NCBI GenBank assembly: GCA_003136915.1 | Contig: PLEB01000229.1 | Location: forward strand, 2,904 to 9,607 | Direction of reading: 5' to 3' | Origin: Chitinophagaceae bacterium | Lineage (GTDB): Bacteria; Bacteroidota; Bacteroidia; Chitinophagales; Chitinophagaceae | DNA: 6,704 bases | Shown: positions 1 through 5,168 of the stretch, one piece after another | Numbering within the stretch: the stretch's first letter is position 1 | How the letters are laid out: the number at the start of each line of letters is the position of its first letter | Program-made: the position numbers and the translations under genes | Notes under the pieces: generated by a model | Database searches by the model: none | Told to the model about the DNA's origin: nothing | The model's input: only the letters and a program-made list of their open reading frames with translations

Positions 1-134
1 ACATCCGGGAAAGCTTCAATGGGCATATCGACGAAAGTGATCACGCCATAGATCACCATGATAACCGTTGCGAAATAGATAAAGTATTTATTCTTAAGCG
101 AAAACCCAAGTATTTTGCGAAGCGTCTTATTCAT
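1..134 (-). CDS. Heavy-metal RND efflux pump, CusA/CzcA family (N-terminal fragment, cut by window edge)
   Basis: Reading leftward from the ATG at 134-132, 44 complete codons are visible before the window ends. The peptide begins MNKTLRKILGFSLKNKYF. A hydrophobic segment follows at about residues 17-34, and then VDMPIEAFPD. This is the start of an HME-type RND transporter: short basic cytoplasmic N-terminus, first membrane helix, then the family motif P-[IL]-[DE]-A-x-P-D at the entry to the periplasmic porter domain. Such pumps are proton-driven inner-membrane antiporters that export metal cations (Cu/Ag, or Co/Zn/Cd/Ni) through an adaptor and an outer-membrane channel. Both partners are encoded immediately upstream. 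The start codon lies 15 nt after the adaptor stop, with no clear Shine-Dalgarno sequence. Substrate-defining residues (Met clusters, membrane acidic residues) lie outside the window, so the metal is unknown. Confidence 0.9.
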   Translation of the reverse strand, partial: MNKTLRKILGFSLKNKYFIYFATVIMVIYGVITFVDMPIEAFPD

Positions 135-149
135 CAGCGGATGGTTATA

Positions 150-1244
150 CTAACTATTGAGTTCCTGATAAATTAATAATGGTTGTGTGCCGATCAGTTT
201 TTCTCCTTCCGTTAATCCTTCGGAAATAAATGAACAGTCGCCTACGGTATTCATCACCTGAACGGGGCGGATGGAAATGTCTGAAGGACTTTTATAAACC
301 AGCACGTAATACTGACTGTGGTCAAAAATCAGATCACGAAACGGAATGCTGATCATTTTCTTATTTTCAGTATTCCTCACCACCACGCTGGCAAACATTT
401 CTGGCTTAAGGAGATAGCCCGGATTCGGCAGCACAATGCGCAGTTTCATCACCTTGTTCGACGGGTCCAGCACGTTCATGATCCGGTCTACTTTTCCTTG
501 AAAGATTTTTCCGGGATAAGAAAGTGTAGTCACCTGAACGCTATCTCCCATTTTTACATTGGCAATATTCGACTCGTATACATTGGCCATCACCCACACA
601 TTTTTGAGATCCGAAATGGTGAACAGGCCGGTCGCATTATCGGTCCGTATTATCATGTTATTGTTGACCTGTTTTTCCACGACAAACCCGTCAATCGGTG
701 ACTTGACTGTATAATCACCATTCAGGCTGCCACCGTTGAGTGTCAGCACACGCTCGGCTTTCTGCAGAGAAGATAAAGCCTGGTTATAGTTTTCCTGTGC
801 AGTCAGCTGATCGCGCTGGGAAGCCAGCCCGCTCTTGTACATGTCATTCGTGGCATCTAATGTTTTTTTTGCAATCTCCAGGTTTGACTTTGCCATGGAG
901 AAATCATTGCTGTATCCGGCCATCTCCACGCTTTTTATTTCCGCAAGTGTCTGTCCTTTTTTCACGTAGTCGCCCAGCATGACTTTTATATCCGAAACCA
1001 GGCCGCTGATCGGAGGGAAAATTTTGATTACCTGGTCTTCATTGAAATCCACTTTGCCCGTAAGGTTCAGGGAGTTCAACACTTTAGAGGTAGTCACCGT
1101 ATCTATCTCGATGGTCTTTAACAGGGAATCCGGCAAAACATATCCCTGTTTTTCATCGCTCGGCTTTGCTTTGTCGGTGCAGGAATGCAGGCCAAAGCAA
1201 AACAGGAGGAGCGCAGGAGAAATTTTTTTATAAAGAAGTTTCAT
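150..1244 (-). CDS. RND efflux periplasmic adaptor (membrane fusion protein), CusB/CzcB/HlyD family lipoprotein
   Basis: A 364-residue adaptor expected to bridge the RND pump and outer-membrane channel in the periplasm. Residues 1-22 form a lipoprotein signal: basic start, hydrophobic stretch, then LHSC with the lipidation Cys at 22. The first lipoyl-like half (about 72-107) contains FPPISGLVSDI and GDYVKKGQTLAEI. An alpha-hairpin follows (about 108-172, Lys/Gln/Ala-rich). The second lipoyl half starts at about 176 (VKSPIDGFVVE). A beta-barrel (about 212-290) contains VWVMANVYESN and PGYLLKPEMFASVVV, and a membrane-proximal domain follows to about 355. Domain order and length suit CusB/CzcB-like proteins. 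No His-rich or Met-rich metal-binding extension is visible. It starts 18 nt after the channel stop and ends 15 nt before the pump start. Assignment to the metal-efflux subfamily rests on the CusA-like neighbour as well as on the sequence. Confidence 0.93.
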   Translation of the reverse strand: MKLLYKKISPALLLFCFGLHSCTDKAKPSDEKQGYVLPDSLLKTIEIDTVTTSKVLNSLNLTGKVDFNEDQVIKIFPPISGLVSDIKVMLGDYVKKGQTLAEIKSVEMAGYSNDFSMAKSNLEIAKKTLDATNDMYKSGLASQRDQLTAQENYNQALSSLQKAERVLTLNGGSLNGDYTVKSPIDGFVVEKQVNNNMIIRTDNATGLFTISDLKNVWVMANVYESNIANVKMGDSVQVTTLSYPGKIFQGKVDRIMNVLDPSNKVMKLRIVLPNPGYLLKPEMFASVVVRNTENKKMISIPFRDLIFDHSQYYVLVYKSPSDISIRPVQVMNTVGDCSFISEGLTEGEKLIGTQPLLIYQELNS

Positions 1245-1262
1245 ATTTTTTGGTAAACCATT

Positions 1263-2552
1263 TTATGGATAGAAAAACTCCGTTCCGGTGTAATAGTTGA
1301 TATCTTCAAAAGCACTAACCCGATTGAATTGAATAGTATTAAGCTGCAACATATTTTCTTTATAAGAATCATAAAAATCAAGAAAATCCAGAATGCTGAT
1401 ATTTCTCTTTTTATAATTGATCAATACTTCATTCATCAGTCGCTCGAAATCGCCCGAAAATGAAGGATCAATACTTTGATACAATTTATTTTGCGCATAA
1501 GCCTTCTGCAAAGACCTCGCTACATTTTCAGATACTGTTGCTTCCGCGGTTTTTTGAAGTGCGGTAGCGTAGTCAACCATGGACCTCGACGACTTGATAT
1601 TTCCCTGGTTGCGGTTAAAAAAAGGCAGATCCATAGAAAGGCCCAGAGCATTAAAATTGGTCGTGTAACTCCCCTGCTTATCATAGGAAAAAGATGCAGT
1701 TAAGTCCGGCACCGCTAAAGCCTTCTGATAACTATAGGTCAGTTTATTGATGACCGTGTTCGTTCTTGCAATCTGCAGGTCAGTTCTGTTATTATAAGCT
1801 GAATCAATAAGGGTATTGAATGAATATTTATCCGGGTCCAGGCTTTTAAGATTAATGGAATCCGCGAGAGGATTAATATAGACCGTAGGCCTCAATTGTA
1901 ATACAAGGCGCAACTCACTTTGTAAATCATTGATCTGGTTAATCAGATCATTATATTCATTACGAAAACTGTATAGTTGTGCTCTGATGCGGATTACTTC
2001 TTTCTCTGATATAAATCCTTTACCCTGTTGTTCGGCAAAGGCATTTACAATCTGCTCCAGGGCCCTGATCTCCACATCGTAAACTTTAGCCGATTGTTGC
2101 AAGTAGTAAATATTGAAAAAATCAGTGCGAAGAGAATACTTTAAAGTCCTCAGCAGATCAAAAAATTGAAATTCGGCAAGTTGTGCATTCGCCCTGGCGA
2201 GTTTAATTTGTTTATTTCTTTTTCCGGCAAGCAAAATCAACTGCGATATGCCTGCTGCGTTCTCGCTGTTCAGGAAAAAATTGGAATGGGGAAATTCGGA
2301 TTCCGGATCATAAATTGGAATGACGGGTCCCCTGCTCAAAGATAAATTGGGATTGGGCCAAAGCCTGGCCTGAATGATCAATGCCTTCTGGGCGTCAATA
2401 TTATACCTTTGAGCAAGAAGCTGAAGGTTGCTGTCCAGGAATATCTTTTCCGCCTGGGGCAGCGTTATGTTTGCCGTATCTGCAGGCATTTGAGCATTTC
2501 CAGCCAGGAAAAGAAAGATAAAAAATAATAATACAAAGGATTTCTGTAACAT
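1263..2552 (-). CDS. TolC/CzcC-type outer-membrane efflux channel protein
   Basis: A 429-residue outer-membrane factor of the OEP family, expected to trimerise into the exit duct of the efflux complex. Residues 1-20 are a Sec signal peptide (Lys4, long Phe/Leu core, probable cleavage at GNA before Gln21), so unlike CusC this protein is not an obvious lipoprotein. The first OEP repeat begins near residue 30 with LPQAEKIFLDSNLQLLAQRY and the characteristic RLWPNPNLSLS at about 63-73. A second repeat covers roughly 240-370, with TDLQIARTNTVINKL and the strand-like segment LGLSMDLPFFNRNQGNI. Both are separated by long helical stretches rich in Gln, Ala and Leu. The ATG follows the response-regulator stop by 12 nt and has a GGGAG element 4 nt upstream, the clearest ribosome-binding site in this operon. 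Length and organisation are normal for the family. Confidence 0.92.
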   Translation of the reverse strand: MLQKSFVLLFFIFLFLAGNAQMPADTANITLPQAEKIFLDSNLQLLAQRYNIDAQKALIIQARLWPNPNLSLSRGPVIPIYDPESEFPHSNFFLNSENAAGISQLILLAGKRNKQIKLARANAQLAEFQFFDLLRTLKYSLRTDFFNIYYLQQSAKVYDVEIRALEQIVNAFAEQQGKGFISEKEVIRIRAQLYSFRNEYNDLINQINDLQSELRLVLQLRPTVYINPLADSINLKSLDPDKYSFNTLIDSAYNNRTDLQIARTNTVINKLTYSYQKALAVPDLTASFSYDKQGSYTTNFNALGLSMDLPFFNRNQGNIKSSRSMVDYATALQKTAEATVSENVARSLQKAYAQNKLYQSIDPSFSGDFERLMNEVLINYKKRNISILDFLDFYDSYKENMLQLNTIQFNRVSAFEDINYYTGTEFFYP

Positions 2553-2564
2553 GGTCTCCCGAGG

Positions 2565-3260
2565 TTATTGAACAACTGCGTTTAAACGGAATCCAATACC
2601 GTGTATTGTTTCGATATTGGCGGAAGGATCCGATTTAAAATATTTTCTGAGTTTGGTTATGAAAACATCCATGCTTCTTCCCAGGAAATAGTCGTCTTTC
2701 CCCCACACATTCAGCAATACTTCTTCCCGCTTCAGGATCCTGTTGGGATGTTCGCAGAGGAATTGAAGCAATTCGGCTTCTTTCTGAGTGAGATTATGTT
2801 CAGTACTATCCACCGTAAGCCTCAGGTTATTAAAGGAAAAAGTCATATCGCCGATCTGATAACTCTGGGAACGCTCCGAATACATCTTTTTTGTCCGGCG
2901 CAGGAACACTTCCATGCGGAGTAATAATTCCTGCATGCTGAAGGGTTTTATGATATAGTCATCCGCACCGGATTCAAAGCCGCGGATCCGGTCTTCTTCC
3001 AGGGATTTTGCGGTAATAAATAAAATGGGCACAACATCTGTTTGCTGACGGATCCTTTTGGCTACGGCAAACCCGTCCTTATTCGGCATCATTACATCCA
3101 GCAGACAGATATCAAATTCTTCTTTGTTGAATTTCTCAATCGCGATTTGACCATCCGGGCACAAAACGACTTCATAACCGGCGTCGGAGAGATTGTCTTT
3201 GATAACATATCCGAGGGAAAGATCGTCCTCTGCCAATAGTACTTTTGCTTTTGTATTCAT
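2565..3260 (-). CDS. Two-component response regulator, OmpR/PhoB family (RprY-like)
   Basis: A 231-residue DNA-binding response regulator. The receiver domain (about 5-122) has the acidic pair Asp12/Asp13, the phospho-acceptor Asp55 in LLDVMMPNKDG, Thr83 in FITAK, and Lys105 in DDYIIKPFS, so the phosphorylation site is intact. The C-terminal winged-helix domain (about 130-229) contains NLTQKEAELLQFLCEHPNRI, the recognition region RSMDVFITKLRKYF, and the closing IHGIGFRL hairpin. The receiver, with SLEEDRIRGFESGADDYIIK, resembles RprY-type regulators of Bacteroidota; this is from memory, not alignment. It lies 50 nt downstream of its probable cognate kinase and 12 nt upstream of the channel gene. 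The likely job is transcriptional control of this efflux operon, including itself. The start is ATG with an AT-rich leader and no Shine-Dalgarno sequence. Confidence 0.95.
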   Translation of the reverse strand: MNTKAKVLLAEDDLSLGYVIKDNLSDAGYEVVLCPDGQIAIEKFNKEEFDICLLDVMMPNKDGFAVAKRIRQQTDVVPILFITAKSLEEDRIRGFESGADDYIIKPFSMQELLLRMEVFLRRTKKMYSERSQSYQIGDMTFSFNNLRLTVDSTEHNLTQKEAELLQFLCEHPNRILKREEVLLNVWGKDDYFLGRSMDVFITKLRKYFKSDPSANIETIHGIGFRLNAVVQ

Positions 3261-3310
3261 TAAATAATCTGTTTGAATTTGTTTTCGCTAACCAGGGCCT
3301 GGCAGGATCT

Positions 3311-4576
3311 TCATTGAAATGGGATCAGGAGACGGAATTCAGTTCCGATTCCGGGTATGCTGTGCACCCGCACTTTTCCATCGTGGCCGTCTACGATCCG
3401 CTTTACAAAGTTCAATCCCAATCCGAATCCCTTTACATCGTGCACATCTCCTGTTGGAACACGATAAAACTTCTTGAATATATTTTTTATATATTTTTTT
3501 TCAATTCCTATTCCATTGTCCTTGACCGAGATAAAATAATCTGAATCTTCACGGCCGGCTTCCACAACAATATGTGGAGAATTCGAGTATTTCAATGCGT
3601 TTTCCAGCAGATTCACCACGGCGAGTTCAAGATGTGACTCGTCTCCCTGTATAAATGTTTCGTAACTATCCACTTTCAATTCCACGATGGCATGGCGCTG
3701 TTCAATCAGCGGCTGGAGTTTATTCAGGGCCTGTTCAATGAGGAAGGCCGGATTAAGCGTTTGTTTATCAATAGGCAGTTTTTTATTTTGTGCCGAGGCA
3801 GACTTCAATAGTTTTTCTACCTGGTTCTGTAAATGGTTGGTCTGATTTTGTATGATGGATGCATATCGTTTCAGGCGTTCGGGTTTTTTAACGATATCTT
3901 CCTGTCCGATCACATCTCCCGCAATTTTTATTACAGCAAGTGGTGTCTTAAATTCATGTGTAAAGTTATTCACAAAATCTTTTTGTACTTCGGCCAGGAA
4001 TTTTTGGCGGTAGAAATAAAAAAGGCTGGTGGCGAGTCCGATCAGGGCAAGTGAAAGCGCTACGCTGCTGATTATCCAGAAGTTCATTTCTCCGAGAATG
4101 TACAGGGATCGATGGGGGAAATACAGGAGAATATGATCATATTCGCCAGTAAAAACCGGAAGCCCGCTCACCGGAGTAATATCATATCTTGATGCTGCCG
4201 TCGGAATATATTCTTCATAAACATATTTCTTCAACACGCTGTTAAAAGCGCCCAGCTTTACATCAGTCAGCACGTCGAAGTCAGCAAATTCCTTGCGTAG
4301 ATAATGGGTTAGGGAATCTTTTTCGGGAATTGTATCCGCCTTGAACAGGAAGTAATCGTCTTCGGGGTTATGGATCAGCTGTTGCAGCGTCAGGGAAGGA
4401 TCATCATTCATTTCGAGGTCTTCGAAAACGCCACGCAGACTTTTAACCACATTGGTGTTAAACTGTTTCTTCTCAAAAGAATAGACCTTCGTGAGCCAGA
4501 AAACCTGAACGATCACGATCAGACCAATTACAACGGTAGCTGAAAGTACCAGCCATTTTAAAATTGAGGATCGCAT
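3311..4576 (-). CDS. Membrane sensor histidine kinase (no HAMP domain), partner of the adjacent response regulator
   Basis: A 421-residue inner-membrane histidine kinase starting at the ATG at 4576-4574. The same frame extends eight codons further to a TTG at 4600, but the ATG places the first membrane helix right at the N-terminus and is preferred. TM1 spans about residues 6-28. A periplasmic sensor region of about 135 residues follows and matches no domain I recognise. TM2 is at about 165-189. The HisKA helix then comes almost at once, with phospho-acceptor His207 in NNFTHEFKTPLAVIK. The ATPase domain shows the N box around Asn326 (VVNLLENALKYS), the G1 box at 353-357 (DNGIG) and the G2 box at 383-387 (GFGLG), so catalysis should be intact. 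No HAMP linker fits between TM2 and HisKA. As first gene of the operon it probably senses envelope metal and signals to the regulator 50 nt downstream. The ligand is inferred only from context. Confidence 0.93.
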   Translation of the reverse strand: MRSSILKWLVLSATVVIGLIVIVQVFWLTKVYSFEKKQFNTNVVKSLRGVFEDLEMNDDPSLTLQQLIHNPEDDYFLFKADTIPEKDSLTHYLRKEFADFDVLTDVKLGAFNSVLKKYVYEEYIPTAASRYDITPVSGLPVFTGEYDHILLYFPHRSLYILGEMNFWIISSVALSLALIGLATSLFYFYRQKFLAEVQKDFVNNFTHEFKTPLAVIKIAGDVIGQEDIVKKPERLKRYASIIQNQTNHLQNQVEKLLKSASAQNKKLPIDKQTLNPAFLIEQALNKLQPLIEQRHAIVELKVDSYETFIQGDESHLELAVVNLLENALKYSNSPHIVVEAGREDSDYFISVKDNGIGIEKKYIKNIFKKFYRVPTGDVHDVKGFGLGLNFVKRIVDGHDGKVRVHSIPGIGTEFRLLIPFQ

Positions 4577-4622
4577 GATCAGGGTAAAATGAGAACGCAA
4601 AATTGAGAAACATTGTGCCCTC

Positions 4623-4655
4623 TAAAGTTACAAAAATGGTTAAATACCAGTTAAA
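4623..4655 (-). promoter_or_regulatory. Candidate promoter of the sensor-regulator-efflux operon
   Basis: Read on the minus strand, TTTA at 4655-4652 is followed after 21 nt by TAACTTTA at 4630-4623. This approximates the Bacteroidota pattern TTTG then TAnnTTTG, with one mismatch in each box. Transcription would begin near 4616, giving a leader of about 40 nt before the kinase ATG at 4576. The match is imperfect and such AT-rich patterns arise by chance. The placement upstream of the first gene and the overlap with the phased repeats are what make it worth recording. Confidence 0.3.
4627..4655. promoter_or_regulatory. Phased direct repeats GTTAAA, candidate operator for the OmpR-family regulator
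   Basis: On the plus strand GTTACA (4627-4632), GTTAAA (4639-4644) and GTTAAA (4650-4655) occur in the same orientation, with start-to-start spacings of 12 and 11 bp. OmpR/PhoB-family regulators typically bind tandem half-sites about 10-11 bp apart, one helical turn. The array overlaps the candidate operon promoter and lies about 50-80 bp upstream of the kinase ATG, where autoregulation would be expected. No binding data exist here, and the repeats are short and AT-rich. Confidence 0.4.
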
Positions 4656-4793
4656 GTCCTGAATCTCAAGGAAAACAGGGCGGAAAACGAATTCTTTACA
4701 GACGGGGATATTGGTTATTTTGTTAGTTCAAAATATCCAATTAGAATTTTCGTTTATAAGACAATTGTTCCTTGCATTAGTACTACTGCTAAC

Positions 4794-4818
4794 GCCTGGG
4801 TCCCCGGAGCATCCCGGC
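4794..4818 (+). other. Small GC-rich hairpin upstream of the His-rich peptide gene
   Basis: GCC-T-GGG (4794-4800) can pair with CCCGGC (4813-4818), giving six G-C pairs with one bulged T and a 12-nt loop. It stands out as a GC-rich patch in an otherwise AT-rich spacer. There is no T-tract after it, so it is not a typical intrinsic terminator. It could be structure in the mRNA leader if transcription starts upstream, or chance. Confidence 0.25.
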
Positions 4819-4939
4819 TAAACAAAGAAAACCACCACTAAAAGAGCTGGATCGAAAGTAGACAACTACAGTACACAACAAGCATTTTAAAGAGCAAGTA
4901 AAATAGTAAACATTTAATCAGCTTAAATTCCATTTATTT

Positions 4940-5083
4940 ATGAAAGTCATTCTATTATTAGCAGGTCTTTTGATTTTTTCTGCCGGCGCTTTCAGCCAGC
5001 CACCAAAACGCCATTCGGTGCACCATCGTTATCATCATGCGACGCATCATCATCATCACCACCATCCGCATCCGCACCGTTGA
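4940..5083 (+). CDS. Small secreted histidine-rich peptide, putative periplasmic metal buffer
   Basis: A 47-residue ORF opening with ATG at 4940 and ending with TGA at 5081. Residues 1-19 form a clean Sec signal peptide: MK, a Leu/Ile/Val core, then SAGAFS with likely cleavage before Gln20. The mature part would be 28 residues, of which 14 are His: His25, 28, 29, 32, 33, an uninterrupted run at 36-42, then 44 and 46 in PHPHR. His/Arg/Pro dominate, and no Cys or acidic residue is present after the signal. Such peptides chelate Ni, Zn, Co or Cu (compare the unrelated cytosolic Hpn of Helicobacter). The gene diverges from a metal-efflux operon across a shared 363-bp region and is followed 19 nt later by a strong terminator, so it looks like a genuine monocistronic gene. 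Translation starts without a Shine-Dalgarno sequence in an AT-rich context, as is usual for Bacteroidota. The metal-binding role is inferred from composition and location. Confidence 0.8.
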   Translation: MKVILLLAGLLIFSAGAFSQPPKRHSVHHRYHHATHHHHHHHPHPHR

Positions 5084-5102
5084 TCATGACGAGTTCAAAC
5101 AA

Positions 5103-5150
5103 GTTATAAATCAAAACCCTCCGCTAACCGGAGGGTTTTTTATTTATAAC
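5103..5150. terminator. Bidirectional intrinsic terminator between the His-rich peptide gene and secDF
   Basis: A core stem AAAACCCTCCG (5113-5123) and CGGAGGGTTTT (5129-5139) encloses the 5-nt loop CTAAC, and is followed on the plus strand by more T-rich sequence. The pairing resumes outside with GTTATAAAT (5103-5111) and ATTTATAAC (5142-5150), interrupted only by C opposite TT, giving 20 base pairs in all. On the minus strand the core stem is followed by TTTTGATTTATAAC. It lies 19 nt after the His-rich peptide stop and 18 nt beyond the secDF stop, so it can end transcription of both convergent genes. Confidence 0.92.
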
Positions 5151-5168
5151 CGATGTATTTTTATTTGC

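Larger units (their letters stand above)
4577..4939. promoter_or_regulatory. Divergent intergenic control region between the efflux operon and the His-rich peptide gene
   Basis: This 363-bp stretch lies between two divergent starts and contains no convincing ORF. It must hold the promoters for the minus-strand kinase-led operon and for the plus-strand His-rich peptide gene. Seen directly: phased GTTAAA repeats near 4627-4655, an 18-bp dyad at 4717-4734, an inverted repeat GGATATT/AATATCC at 4706-4712 and 4732-4738, and a GC-rich hairpin at 4794-4818. For the plus-strand gene a weak Bacteroidota-like pair is TTTG at 4719-4722 followed after 19 nt by TAGAATTTT at 4742-4750. That would leave a leader of about 185 nt, so a promoter closer to the gene is equally possible. 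No tRNA or recognised riboswitch is apparent. Confidence 0.6.

Noticed and set aside
318..701. 127-codon plus-strand ORF antisense to the adaptor gene
   Set aside because: Its composition is unusual (many His and Ile), there is no recognisable domain or start context, and it is fully inside a confident adaptor gene on the other strand.
863..870. Eight-base homopolymer in the adaptor gene as a possible phase-variation or slippage site
   Set aside because: The reading frame is intact, similar A/T runs occur elsewhere (for example 3494-3501 in the kinase gene), and nothing else suggests programmed slippage.
3292..3302. CCAGGGCCTGG inverted repeat in the kinase-regulator gap
   Set aside because: It has only 5-bp arms with a one-base centre and no T-tract, so it cannot form a usable terminator hairpin. 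It is probably chance.
4577..4600. Eight-codon upstream extension of the kinase to a TTG start
   Set aside because: The internal ATG at 4576 gives a normal short N-terminus before TM1. The TTG has no supporting ribosome-binding site.
4862..4879. ACAAC direct repeat (4862-4866 and 4875-4879) as an operator for the peptide gene
   Set aside because: Two 5-bp copies spaced 13 bp apart do not match the expected 10-11 bp phasing and are easily found by chance in A-rich sequence.
5045..5080. CAT/CAC-rich tract as a simple DNA repeat rather than coding sequence
   Set aside because: CAT and CAC are mixed with CCG, CGT and ACG, in frame with a signal peptide and followed by a stop and terminator, which favours protein-level selection for His.
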